A stretch of DNA of 9,207 nucleotides from Deltaproteobacteria bacterium (GTDB lineage Bacteria; Desulfobacterota; Binatia; Bin18), in assembly GCA_016200595.1 (NCBI GenBank), contig JACQEL010000060.1:1-9207 (forward strand), read 5' to 3'. The notes below the pieces were generated by a model. That model made no database searches and had not been told where the DNA came from. It saw nothing but the letters and a program-made list of their open reading frames with translations. This document shows positions 1-6,558 of the stretch, piece after piece. Each line of letters starts with the position of its first letter. The first letter of the stretch is position 1. The translations under genes were made by a program, and so were the position numbers.

Positions 1-19
1 CCGAGGTCCGAGGTCCGAA
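1..19. repeat. Short tandem repeat at window edge
   Basis: The heptamer CCGAGGT occurs twice in tandem and is followed by a partial third copy. It may continue to the left of the window. It has no coding role that I can see. Confidence 0.6.
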
Positions 20-90
20 GAAAAACCCCTAGAGACCATAAGAGATTCATATACGTGCTTGCCTGAGGTTATGTGAGTCGCTTTAGTTTT

Positions 91-123
91 CAATCCGCAA
101 TCCGCAATCTACAATCCGCAATC
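91..123. repeat. 7-bp tandem repeat (CAATCCG)n
   Basis: Units start at 91, 98, 105, 112 and 119. Three are exact CAATCCG, one is CAATCTA, and the last is a partial CAATC. The array ends six bases before the Shine-Dalgarno of the epoxide hydrolase gene, so it lies in that gene's leader or promoter region. It is a simple-sequence array of the kind prone to slippage. Confidence 0.85.
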
Positions 124-139
124 AAAAAGGGAGGAGCCC

Positions 140-679
140 ATGCCACAACACACCACCCCCGAGCCCTTCACCATTAATGTCCCTGACACCGTGCTCGCCG
201 ACTTGCGCGAGCGACTCGACCGGGTACGCTGGCCAGGAGAAATGCCTGAGAGCGGCTGGGACTATGGTGCCAATCTGTCATACCTCAAAGAGCTGGTCGA
301 CTATTGGCGCACCCGCTACGACTGGCGCGCGCAGGAGCGGCAGATTAATCGCTGGCCTCACTTCCGCGTGAATATTGACGGCCAAGGCATCCACTTCATC
401 CATGAACGCGGTAAAGGCCCTAAGCCGCTGCCTTTGATTATCACCCACGGCTGGCCAGGTTCGTTCTACGAGTTCATGGAAATTCTCGGCCCACTCACCG
501 ATCCGGCTGCTCACGGTGGCGACCCGGCTGATGCTTTCGATTTGGTTATCCCCTCGCTGCCGGGGTACGGCTTCTCCGATCCCACGCACGAACGTCGAGT
601 CAACCCTAGCCGCATTGCCGACTGGTTCGCGGTGTTGATGCGGGATGTCCTGGGATACACTCGCTATGGTGCGCAGTGA
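140..679 (+). CDS. Epoxide hydrolase, N-terminal fragment (EHN domain and first half of hydrolase core)
   Basis: These 179 codons hold the whole EHN domain (about residues 5-105), with the family pattern RWPGE...W.YG.....L..L..YW...YDWR and INRWPHFRVNIDG. The first part of the alpha/beta-hydrolase fold follows. The HGWPGS oxyanion-hole motif starts at residue 103 and IPSLPGYGFSDP is further on. The fragment stops at TGA just after YGAQ, where homologues continue GGDWGA. The ATG at 140 is supported by GGGAGGAG three bases upstream and by the normal EHN start. If translated alone, it lacks the nucleophile, cap and catalytic His, so activity is not expected. Confidence 0.8.
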   Translation: MPQHTTPEPFTINVPDTVLADLRERLDRVRWPGEMPESGWDYGANLSYLKELVDYWRTRYDWRAQERQINRWPHFRVNIDGQGIHFIHERGKGPKPLPLIITHGWPGSFYEFMEILGPLTDPAAHGGDPADAFDLVIPSLPGYGFSDPTHERRVNPSRIADWFAVLMRDVLGYTRYGAQ

Positions 680-694
680 GGAGACTGGGGCGCG

Positions 695-1297
695 ATGGTT
701 ACTTCCCGGCTTGGCTTTGCCTATCCGCAGAATGTGGTCGGCATTCACCTGAATATGGTAGGTGTCGCTCCCCATCCCGCTAATCGTCAGAACCTGTCTG
801 CGGCAGAGCAAGCCTGGTTGAAAGAAATGGACGCCTGGCGACAAGAGGAAACTGGCTATCAGGGTATTCAGGGGACCAAGCCTCAGACTTTGGCCTACGG
901 CCTCAACGACTCGCCAGTTGGGCTGTGCGCGTGGATTACCGAGAAGTTCCGTACTTGGAGTGACTGCGGTGGCGACCTTGCTCGCTCGTATACCAAAGAC
1001 CAGCTCCTCACTAACGTGATGATCTATTGGATCACACAAACCATTAACTCTTCTACTCGCTTGTATTATGAGGAGCGCCACCACCCTTGGCGTCTGGGGA
1101 AAGAAGAGAAGATCACAGTACCGACCGGAGTTGCCTCTTTTCCTGCCGAACTGGCGCGCCCGCCGCGCGAGTGGGCCGAGCGGGCTTATAACATCCGACG
1201 CTGGACGCAGATGCCTTCAGGCGGCCATTTTGCGGCGATGGAGAAACCCCAACTTCTGGTCGATGAAATCCGGGCATTCTTCCGTGAGTTGCGGTAG
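695..1297 (+). CDS. Epoxide hydrolase, C-terminal fragment (nucleophile side, cap and catalytic His)
   Basis: This is the continuation of the same frame. Homology really begins at 680 with G-D-W-G-A, so the ATG at 695 is an internal Met and not a true start. I see no convincing Shine-Dalgarno placed for it. The piece carries the region after the nucleophile, the cap (about 760-1060), a Tyr-rich stretch RLYYEE that fits the epoxide-activating Tyr region, and the catalytic-His segment GGHFAAMEKP near the C terminus. A separate translation start at 695 would exclude the nucleophile Asp at 683-685. The fragment is most likely produced only if the TGA is read through or is a base error. Confidence 0.7.
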   Translation: MVTSRLGFAYPQNVVGIHLNMVGVAPHPANRQNLSAAEQAWLKEMDAWRQEETGYQGIQGTKPQTLAYGLNDSPVGLCAWITEKFRTWSDCGGDLARSYTKDQLLTNVMIYWITQTINSSTRLYYEERHHPWRLGKEEKITVPTGVASFPAELARPPREWAERAYNIRRWTQMPSGGHFAAMEKPQLLVDEIRAFFRELR

Positions 1298-1310
1298 TGG
1301 ATCGGACATT

Positions 1311-2591
1311 ATGAACACAGTTACCTTCTCGACTTCTCCCTCTCCCTCAAAGCGGGAAAGGGCTGGTATGAGGGTTTTCCCAGCTCAGGCTGCTACCGTG
1401 CGCCTCCTCACCCTGTCCCTTTGTGGAGCCTTGATTAATCAAGGCTCCACGGGGAGAAGGAACCTTCTCTGTATTGCATTACTATTTCTTTTTGTTCCCC
1501 CTTGCACGTATGCCGAGGGCGACTCCGCTACCGTGTATCGCACCGCCAGCGGTTTTGGTTTCCGCGTCGAAGTTATAGCGCAAAAACTAGAGATTCCCTG
1601 GGCGCTGGCTTTCGCACCTGACGGCCGGCTGTTCGTTACCGAGCGGCCCGGGCGCTTGCGCGTGATCGAAAACGGTCAGCTCAAATCAGAGCCAGTCGCA
1701 ACGCTTCCCGACGTTCTCCACCTCGATGGAGGCGAAGGCGGGCTTATGGCGGTCGCGCTGGATCCGCAGTTCGCTACCAACCACTTTCTCTATCTGTCAT
1801 ATACCACCCGAAGCGACGGCGCGATCATCAACCGGGTAGTGCGTTATCGCGAGGCAAAAGGCGCGCTGAGCGAGCGGACGATTATTCTTGATAATATCCC
1901 GGGCGCGCAAGTTCACGACGGTTGCCGTGTGGCATTCGGTCCGGATGGCAAGCTGTACGTGACTACCGGGGATGCGACTGAACGGCAGTTGGCACAGCAG
2001 CTGGACTCCCTCGCCGGCAAAATTCTGCGCCTCAACTCAGATGGCACGACTCCAGCCGATAACCCTTTCCCCGGCTCGCCGGTGTATACCCTGGGTCACC
2101 GCAATGCCCAAGGTTTAGCTTGGCATCCGACGACAAAAATTGCCTTTAGCACGGAACATGGACCATCGGGCTTCGACGGCCCTGGAGGAGGAGACGAGTT
2201 CAATCTGATCCGGGCCGGGGAAAATTATGGCTGGCCGGTCATTCACCATGGGCAAACCCACGCGGGCATGGAAGCGCATCTGCTTTCCTTTACGCCAGCC
2301 ATCGCGCCGGCGAGCGGGACGTTTTATTCTGGCACTCGCCTGTCCGAGTTCACTAATAATTTCTTCTTCGGCGCTGTGCGTGGTCAGCACCTCCATCGCG
2401 TAGTGCTGGCTCCCCCAGATTTCACTGCCGTGCAATCGCACGAGGCACTGCTGCAAGGGACTTTTGGCCGCATCCGCGAAGTCGTCACTGGTCCAGATGG
2501 CGCGCTGTACTTTACGACCAGTAACCGAGATGGTCGAGCCCAGCCTGGACCAAAGGATGATCAGGTACTGCGGATCGTGCCGGAGAAATAA
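1311..2591 (+). CDS. PQQ-dependent sugar dehydrogenase (GSDH / sorbosone dehydrogenase type), exported
   Basis: This is a six-bladed beta-propeller quinoprotein that oxidises aldoses with PQQ outside the cytoplasm. Family landmarks in order are IPWALAFAPDGRLFVTERPG, GGEGGLMAVALDPQF, VHDGCRVAFGPDGKLYVTTGDA with the candidate catalytic His at residue 202, LAGKILRLNSDG, NPFPGSPVYTLGHRNAQGLAW, STEHGP...GGDEFN, GENYGWP and a final DDQVLRIVPE. The signal peptide is NLLCIALLFLFVPPC with likely cleavage after TYA near 1510. The start is uncertain: ATG 1311, ATG 1368 (GGGAAAGGG upstream, but inside the repeat element) and TTG 1431 are in frame, and 1311 has only a weak ribosome site. The frame is open further upstream, where it overlaps the epoxide hydrolase. 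The usual H-x-G-G-R is H-D-G-C-R here. An intrinsic terminator follows. Confidence 0.85.
   Translation: MNTVTFSTSPSPSKRERAGMRVFPAQAATVRLLTLSLCGALINQGSTGRRNLLCIALLFLFVPPCTYAEGDSATVYRTASGFGFRVEVIAQKLEIPWALAFAPDGRLFVTERPGRLRVIENGQLKSEPVATLPDVLHLDGGEGGLMAVALDPQFATNHFLYLSYTTRSDGAIINRVVRYREAKGALSERTIILDNIPGAQVHDGCRVAFGPDGKLYVTTGDATERQLAQQLDSLAGKILRLNSDGTTPADNPFPGSPVYTLGHRNAQGLAWHPTTKIAFSTEHGPSGFDGPGGGDEFNLIRAGENYGWPVIHHGQTHAGMEAHLLSFTPAIAPASGTFYSGTRLSEFTNNFFFGAVRGQHLHRVVLAPPDFTAVQSHEALLQGTFGRIREVVTGPDGALYFTTSNRDGRAQPGPKDDQVLRIVPEK
1338..1460. repeat. Palindromic intergenic-type repeat containing a perfect 28-bp palindrome
   Basis: CCCTCTCCC at 1338-1346 faces GGGAAAGGG at 1354-1362. A mirrored CCTCACCCTGTCCC / GGGGAGAAGG pair flanks 1407-1460. 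This resembles the CCCTCTCCC...GGGAGAGGG...GGGTGAGGG elements scattered between genes in many GC-rich bacteria. Inside the right half, 1423-1450 is a perfect inverted repeat: GTGGAGCCTTGATT followed directly by its reverse complement, with no spacer. The element lies where the signal-peptide end of the next gene would be expected, and the reading frame stays open through it. Confidence 0.6.
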
Positions 2592-2595
2592 GCTC

Positions 2596-2622
2596 AGCCT
2601 GAATAAGGCATTCAGGGCTTTT
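2596..2622 (+). terminator. Intrinsic terminator of the sugar dehydrogenase gene
   Basis: CCTGAAT at 2598-2604 pairs with ATTCAGG at 2610-2616 across a 5-nt loop. Two further pairs (AG with CT) extend the stem past a bulged G at 2617. TTTT (2619-2622) closes it. It begins 5 bases after the TAA stop of the upstream gene. Confidence 0.65.
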
Positions 2623-2680
2623 GCAACTGGGATGAGGCGGCAGCAGCCCTGAGTCGGACCACAAAAGATTGGCACACAGT

Positions 2681-2751
2681 GTAGGGGCGATCCTTGTGAT
2701 CGCCCACCGGCAGGACGCACTCAGCAGGGCGAATACAAGCTTCGCCCCTAC
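2681..2751. repeat. GTAGGGGCG-type palindromic intergenic repeat
   Basis: The ends are inverted: GTAGGGGCGA at 2681-2690 and TCGCCCCTAC at 2742-2751. Each half also folds alone, GGGCGAT/ATCGCCC (2685-2691 with 2699-2705) and GGGCGAA/TTCGCCC (2727-2733 with 2741-2747), giving a twin-hairpin unit. I recall similar elements as multi-copy intergenic repeats in several uncultivated GC-rich lineages. There is no coding capacity and no transposase nearby. Confidence 0.7.
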
Positions 2752-2752
2752 C

Positions 2753-2790
2753 CGAACCACATGGCAGTGTTACCAATGTCATGTGGTTCG
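2753..2790. other. 14-bp stem-loop between convergent genes
   Basis: 2753-2766 pairs with 2777-2790 (CGAACCACATGGCA against TGTCATGTGGTTCG, one G-T pair) around a 10-nt loop. It sits between the tail of the sugar dehydrogenase (+) and that of the secreted protein (-). It could end or stabilise transcripts from either side, but only a weak ATTTAG follows on the plus strand and no T-run follows on the minus strand. Confidence 0.5.
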
Positions 2791-2812
2791 ATTTAGTCCC
2801 ACTATCCATCCT

Positions 2813-3364
2813 TCACTTCACCCCGGTGATCGTGCCGGTCAGGGTACCGCTGACGTTGGTGAGACGATGGAATGCCGGGAGATCAAAGACCAAGATGCTC
2901 CCAGTGTCGTCCTCTTCGAAGGTGCCCGCCGCGTTGACAAACCGGCCCGTGCCCCCGGTAAAAGCGCCTTGCACATGAGCGGTGAACGTGAGCGTGGTGA
3001 AATCAACGCAGCCCGCGCCCGACGTATAGGTCAAGAAGAGCTGCTCCCCCGTCTTCTGGTCGGTGAGTACGCTATGGATTTGCAGCAGGGGGAACTCCGC
3101 TGTGCCGGCCGGGCAGCTTACGTTGGTGGCCAGGGCGGGGAGGAATTCGCTCTCTGTTTGGAAGAGAAAGCGGCCCAGATTAGTATTGTCGATCCCGGTC
3201 GTCACGCCGGCAGTCATGCCGTCGCCATTGGTATCGATCACCCCATCGACCCCGCTTCCCGCATAGTCGCTGACAAAGTGTCGTGACTTGGCCTCGGCTC
3301 TGCCCAGCCCCCCCGCCAGCATCAGTGCCAAGGCGATGCCGATAGTAAAGTAACGCTTCTTCAT
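2813..3364 (-). CDS. Secreted beta-rich protein of unknown function (183 aa)
   Basis: I do not recognise a named family. A clear signal peptide (MKKRYF, then IGIALALMLAGGLG) ends at AEA, with cleavage expected after residue 25. The mature part is rich in Gly, Thr and alternating beta-strand patterns. D44-T-N46-G-D48-G resembles a calcium-binding loop (DxNxDG). Cys84 and Cys119 are the only mature cysteines and could form a disulfide in the envelope. FTGGTGRFVNAAGTF (about 135-149) resembles the GGTG(R/K)F...A.G strand pair of dirigent/allene-oxide-cyclase-like barrels, but this is a weak inference. The start is firm: GGGAGG lies just upstream of the ATG on the minus strand. It is the last gene of a possible leftward operon. 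A relic of a paralogous 3' end lies at 7790-7840. Confidence 0.8.
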   Translation of the reverse strand: MKKRYFTIGIALALMLAGGLGRAEAKSRHFVSDYAGSGVDGVIDTNGDGMTAGVTTGIDNTNLGRFLFQTESEFLPALATNVSCPAGTAEFPLLQIHSVLTDQKTGEQLFLTYTSGAGCVDFTTLTFTAHVQGAFTGGTGRFVNAAGTFEEDDTGSILVFDLPAFHRLTNVSGTLTGTITGVK

Positions 3365-3414
3365 ACAACCTCCCTTGTGTGTTAGTGAGTGCCGCTGCCG
3401 GCTCTCTCACAGTT

Positions 3415-3555
3415 TTACTGCGTTGGCAGACAAAGTGGGGATCGGGCAGCCGATGCCCGCTGGATGTTCATCTCATCCCTCCTGTTACTGGGTTGGATGC
3501 AGATCTCCTCAGCTCCTATACGGATCCGGCTGTGCAAAAACTCTCCAACCCTCAC
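3415..3555 (-). CDS. Possible 46-codon small ORF with two strong Shine-Dalgarno sequences
   Basis: On the minus strand a GTG at 3555 follows AAAGGAGGTGA (AGGAGG at 3565-3570) at good spacing. The frame runs 46 codons to TAA at 3415. A second perfect AGGAGG (3478-3483) lies six bases before an in-frame ATG at 3471, which would give an 18-residue product. The peptide starts MRVGEFLHSRIRIGAEEICI, with no signal peptide and no motif I know. It sits between the 74-codon ORF and the secreted protein, 50 bases before the latter. The case rests on ribosome sites and position only. The AGGAGG runs could also serve as regulatory RNA or anti-Shine-Dalgarno pairing elements. Confidence 0.4.
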   Translation of the reverse strand: MRVGEFLHSRIRIGAEEICIQPSNRRDEMNIQRASAARSPLCLPTQ

Positions 3556-3561
3556 GGGATC

Positions 3562-3603
3562 TCACCTCCTTTCTCGCCGCCACATGCGTGGCGACTGCGT
3601 CAT
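3562..3603 (-). CDS. Possible 13-codon coupling ORF
   Basis: Its ATG overlaps the TGA of the 74-codon ORF as ATGA (3600-3603), and an AGGAGG lies a short way upstream. It ends with AGG-AGG-TGA, and those bases form the Shine-Dalgarno of the next GTG six bases on. This is a typical translational-coupling layout, but thirteen codons give no protein-level evidence. It may be chance. Confidence 0.2.
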   Translation of the reverse strand: MTQSPRMWRRERR

Positions 3604-3824
3604 ACACCGCCGCCTCCTGGGTTCTGACGGTGCGGAGCGCGCACTGCGGTCAGCACCTGCCCCATGAACGCCACCAGTTCCTCCAGCGAGGCGAAATGCG
3701 TGGCCTGCCCGGACACCACATGTTCGACCCGACCTGTACATCGACCGTGCTCCAGCTCCGTCTCCGTGCGGAACTGCACGACAAAAGCATGGTTCGTTGG
3801 TAGTGAGGGTTCGTGTGGCGTCAT
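3600..3824 (-). CDS. Conserved-looking small protein of unknown function (74 aa)
   Basis: The protein contains HAFVVQFRTETELEHGRCTGRVEHVVSGQATHF, then ASLEELVAFMGQVL. This reads as a beta-hairpin followed by an amphipathic helix. I recall similar short hypothetical proteins (FVVQ...GRVEHVVSGQA..F.SLEEL..F) near regulators in related genomes, but no function is known to me. The minus-strand start at 3824 has GGAAG seven bases upstream. The tail PHRQNPGGGGV is low-complexity. It is the first gene of the leftward set and divergent from the STAND regulator, sharing the region with the heptad repeats. Base composition and the sensible protein support it over the plus-strand frames covering the same stretch. 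Confidence 0.6.
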   Translation of the reverse strand: MTPHEPSLPTNHAFVVQFRTETELEHGRCTGRVEHVVSGQATHFASLEELVAFMGQVLTAVRAPHRQNPGGGGV

Positions 3825-3898
3825 GCTCTTCCTTGTGTCTGGCGTGGTGCGCTCTGGCTTTTCTCCTGCATGGTGATAGAAAACCTACGGCAGGCCTC

Positions 3899-3965
3899 GG
3901 TTCAGGGGCAGAGACGAACGGTTCAGAGTTGGTTCAGGAATGGTTCTGTTTCGGTTCAGGGGCAG
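3899..3965. promoter_or_regulatory. Operator-like array of GGTTCAG heptads with 11-bp pitch
   Basis: GGTTCAG starts at 3920, 3931 and 3953, and GGTTCTG at 3942, so four units are spaced exactly 11 bp. A fifth copy starts at 3899, 21 bp before the first, about two helical turns. The 15-mer TCGGTTCAGGGGCAG occurs at both 3897-3911 and 3951-3965. Read on the minus strand, this is CTGAACC plus 4-nt spacers. PhoB boxes and SARP operators are heptad direct repeats with 4-bp spacers, bound by winged helices of the type encoded by the adjacent regulator. The array ends 16 bases before the regulator's ATG and lies upstream of the divergent operon. The inference is autoregulation and/or control of the leftward genes. 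Confidence 0.65.
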
Positions 3966-3981
3966 CAGAAGCGGAGCACCC

Positions 3982-6558
3982 ATGGAACACGCGCAGCAAA
4001 TTCTCTTTGGCCCCTTTCGGCTGGACCCCAGCACGGAACGGTTGTGGCGCGGCGAACAAGAGGTCGCCCTGCGGGCCAAGCCCTGGGCCGTGCTGCGCTA
4101 TCTGGCGGAACATCCGCGCCGAGTCGTGACGAAAGAGGAACTCCTCAAGACGGTGTGGGCCGGCACCTATGTGACCAAGACCGTGCTCAAGGTCTGTGTG
4201 CGCGAGATTCGCGAAGCCCTGGACGAAGAAGTTGCCGCCCCGCGCTATATCGCGACGGTGGGCCACCTGGGCTATCAGTTTCTCGGGGACGGGCGGGCCG
4301 AGGCGACCGATACGGAGGCGCCAGCGGCACGTATTGCTGCGCGGCGCATCGTGGGCCGGACCCGCGAGAGCACGCAGCTGCAGCGCTGGCTCACGCACGC
4401 CGGCGGAGGCGCGCGCTGCCTCGGCTTCGTGACGGGGGAGGCGGGCATTGGCAAGACGGTGCTGGTGGATCTGTTTCTGGACCGCGTGCGGGCCACGGGC
4501 CAGGTACGACTCGGGCGCGGACAGTGCGTCGAGCAGTACGGCGAGGGCGAAGCCTACCTGCCGGTCTTAGAAGCGTTCACCCAGTTAGGTCGTGCGCCCG
4601 GGGGCCAGCAGGTGCTGGACGTGCTTAGCCACTATGCGCCGACGTGGCTGGTGCAGATGCCAGCCCTGGTCAGTGAGGCGGATTTGGAGGTGTTGCAGCG
4701 CAAGGTCCAGGGGGTCACTCGGGCGCGGATGCTGCGAGAAATCGCCGAGGCCCTCGAGGCCCTGACGGCCGAGCGCCCGCTCGTGCTGGTCTTCGAGGAT
4801 CTGCACTGGAGTGACTCCTCCACCCTCGAACTCCTGGCGTACCTCGCCCGGCGGCGGGAGCCCGCGCGACTGCTGGTGATTGGGACCTATCGGCCCACGG
4901 AGGTGATCGTGAGCAGCCATCCGCTGAAAGGGATCACCCAGGAGCTGCAGGCGCATGAGCAGTGCGAGGAGTTGCGGCTCGAGCTACTGACCGAAGGCGA
5001 CGTGGCCGACTATGTCGTCGGGCAGTTTGCCCTCGGGCCGCAGGGTCAGCGGCAGAGCCCGGCCGCAGCGATCCCGTTCCAGCAGCTGGCGCAGGTGATT
5101 CACCGGCGCACCGACGGCAATGCCCTCTTCATGGTCAACCTGGTCGAACATCTGGTGAGGCAAGGGGTGGTCGTTGAGGAAGAAGGGCACTGGCGAGTAA
5201 AGGGGAACGTCGCGGACCTGGCAGGGGACGTACCCGAGAATCTACGGCAACTGATCGAGCGGCAGATCGAGCGGCTGAGTGCGGAAGAACAGCGGGTGCT
5301 AGAGGTGGCGAGTGTGGCAGGAGCAGAGTTTGCGGTGGCCGCGGTAGCGGCGGGGAGCAAGCGGGAGGCCGAGGCAGTTGAGGAGGTCTGTGAAAAGTTG
5401 GCGTGGCAGGGGCACTTCTTACAAGAGCGAGGGCTGGAGGAGTGGCCCGACGGGACCGTCAGTGGGCGCTACCAGTTTTGCCATGCGCTGTACCACACCA
5501 TCTTCTACGAGCGGGTAGCGGAAGCGCGGCGGGTGCGGTTGCATCGCCAGATTGGGGAGCGGAAAGAGCAGGCGTACGGCAAACGAGCCGGAGAGATCGC
5601 GGCGGAGTTGGCGCTGCACTTTGAATGGGGCCGGCAGTACCCTCAGGCTGTACAGTATCACCAGCGGGCAGCGGAGCGGGCCACCTGGCGGAGTGCGCAT
5701 CAGGAGGCGATCGGTCACCTCAACAAAGGCCTCGCATTGCTTGAGACATTGCCGGAGACGCCCGAACGCGCCCAGCACGAACTCACGCTGCTCGTAACGC
5801 TCGGGATATCGTTGCGAGCCACCTTAGGCTGGGCGGCCCCCGAAGTCGAGCGAGTCTACATGCGGGCCCGGACGTTGTGCCAGCAGGTCGGGCAGTCCCC
5901 GCAGCTCTTTGCCCTCCAGATGGGACTCTGTACGTTTTTTATGGCACGCGCGGAGTACCAGACGGCCCGTGAATTGACGGAGCGCTTGCTAACGCTTGCC
6001 CCACAGGTCCAGAACCCCGACTACCTGCTGATAGCCCACGTTCTGATGGGGCTGACGTTGTACCGGTTAGGCGAGTTTGCCCTGGCCCGTGAGCACTTCG
6101 AGCAAGACCGTACCTTGTCCCAGGCTGAGGAACGCGCTCTGACAGGCCCCATCGGCCCGGAAGTCTACTGTCGGAGCTGTGCGGCGTGGAACCTCTGGAT
6201 ACTGGGCCATCCCGATCAGGCCTTACAAAGCAGTCACGACGCGCTCCGCCTTGCCGAAAAATTGGCGCACCCCTTTACCCTGGCGAGGGCTCTTAGCGAT
6301 GCCGCCGCGTTCCATCTCTTGCGGAAAGAAGGAGACACCGCCCAAGCGTACGTAGAGCAATACCTTGCCCTGTCTACGGCACATAGCTTTGCGCTTGACC
6401 TCGCTATCGGCACGAGCCAGCGGGGCGAAGCCGTGGTAAGACAGGGACAAGGGGAGGAGGGTATTGCCCTGCTGCGTGAAGGGCTGATCGCCCTGCAGGC
6501 TACGGGGGTAGAGGCAGAACGGTCGTATCGTCTCGCCGTGCTGGCGGCCAACACCTAG
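3982..6558 (+). CDS. Winged-helix / STAND (AAA) ATPase / TPR transcriptional regulator, C-terminally truncated
   Basis: This is a large signal-integrating regulator. Residues ~5-97 form an OmpR/PhoB-type DNA-binding winged helix (FGPFRLDP...[29 protein letters not shown], ending [15 protein letters not shown]). An AAA_16/STAND ATPase follows, with Walker A GEAGIGKT at residues 152-159 and Walker B LVLVFED at 267-273 followed by LHWSD. From about residue 570 there are helical TPR-like repeats. The start is ATG 3982, not the upstream ATG at 3940, because GGAG precedes it and the winged helix begins right after it. The frame ends at TAG 6556-6558 just after [12 protein letters not shown], where related proteins continue with more repeats. 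The expected C-terminus is found out of frame downstream. In this class ATP binding and the repeats gate DNA binding. No ligand is evident. Confidence 0.9.
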   Translation: MEHAQQILFGPFRLDPSTERLWRGEQEVALRAKPWAVLRYLAEHPRRVVTKEELLKTVWAGTYVTKTVLKVCVREIREALDEEVAAPRYIATVGHLGYQFLGDGRAEATDTEAPAARIAARRIVGRTRESTQLQRWLTHAGGGARCLGFVTGEAGIGKTVLVDLFLDRVRATGQVRLGRGQCVEQYGEGEAYLPVLEAFTQLGRAPGGQQVLDVLSHYAPTWLVQMPALVSEADLEVLQRKVQGVTRARMLREIAEALEALTAERPLVLVFEDLHWSDSSTLELLAYLARRREPARLLVIGTYRPTEVIVSSHPLKGITQELQAHEQCEELRLELLTEGDVADYVVGQFALGPQGQRQSPAAAIPFQQLAQVIHRRTDGNALFMVNLVEHLVRQGVVVEEEGHWRVKGNVADLAGDVPENLRQLIERQIERLSAEEQRVLEVASVAGAEFAVAAVAAGSKREAEAVEEVCEKLAWQGHFLQERGLEEWPDGTVSGRYQFCHALYHTIFYERVAEARRVRLHRQIGERKEQAYGKRAGEIAAELALHFEWGRQYPQAVQYHQRAAERATWRSAHQEAIGHLNKGLALLETLPETPERAQHELTLLVTLGISLRATLGWAAPEVERVYMRARTLCQQVGQSPQLFALQMGLCTFFMARAEYQTARELTERLLTLAPQVQNPDYLLIAHVLMGLTLYRLGEFALAREHFEQDRTLSQAEERALTGPIGPEVYCRSCAAWNLWILGHPDQALQSSHDALRLAEKLAHPFTLARALSDAAAFHLLRKEGDTAQAYVEQYLALSTAHSFALDLAIGTSQRGEAVVRQGQGEEGIALLREGLIALQATGVEAERSYRLAVLAANT

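Larger units (their letters stand above)
140..1297 (+). pseudogene. Epoxide hydrolase (EHN family) interrupted by an in-frame TGA
   Basis: Read as one frame, this is a full-length alpha/beta-hydrolase epoxide hydrolase of 385 codons plus stop. It carries the N-terminal EHN domain typical of microsomal-type and soil-bacterial enzymes, which open epoxides to diols. Codon 180 (677-679) is TGA where the family has the first Gly of the nucleophile elbow G-G-D-W-G. A single G-to-T change from GGA would produce it, and the frame continues on both sides without a shift. The Asp nucleophile is codon 182, and the candidate catalytic His is codon 363 in GGHFAAMEKP. Without readthrough or a sequencing error, neither half can be active, because the oxyanion-hole motif HGWPGS (from codon 103) and the nucleophile lie on separate halves. 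The gene has a strong Shine-Dalgarno, GGGAGGAG at 129-136. Confidence 0.85.

Noticed and set aside
677..679. Selenocysteine insertion or UGA-as-glycine code at the epoxide hydrolase stop
   Set aside because: The family residue is Gly, not Cys, and I see no convincing SECIS hairpin just downstream. TGA is a normal stop for the 183-aa secreted protein, the 74-aa protein, the antitoxin and the regulator tail, so the UGA=Gly code of Gracilibacteria/SR1 does not fit.
278..1084. 268-codon minus-strand open frame
   Set aside because: It lies wholly antisense to the recognised epoxide hydrolase, has no family features, and is typical of GC-rich shadow frames.
2681..2790. Insertion sequence or CRISPR unit
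   Set aside because: There is no transposase, and only one twin-hairpin unit and one separate stem. There are no regularly spaced repeats with unique spacers.
2669..3286. 205-codon plus-strand open frame
   Set aside because: It is antisense to the signal-peptide protein, which has a strong ribosome site. Its translated sequence shows no fold-like pattern and it begins inside the intergenic repeat.
3375..3876. Several plus-strand open frames of 70-140 codons
   Set aside because: They overlap the better-supported minus-strand 74-aa gene and small ORFs, lack ribosome sites, and translate to Ser/Pro/His-rich noise.
3899..3965. CRISPR or simple minisatellite reading of the heptad array
   Set aside because: The 11-bp pitch is too short for CRISPR. 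The spacers differ while the heptads are kept, which fits protein-binding sites better than slippage.
3940..3981. Upstream ATG (3940) as the regulator start
   Set aside because: It lies inside the heptad array, has no good ribosome site, and adds 14 residues that do not resemble the family. ATG 3982 has GGAG at proper spacing and begins the winged helix.
3813..4628. 271-codon plus-strand open frame overlapping the regulator start
   Set aside because: It is Arg/Gly/Ala-rich shadow translation of the regulator's winged-helix and ATPase coding region.
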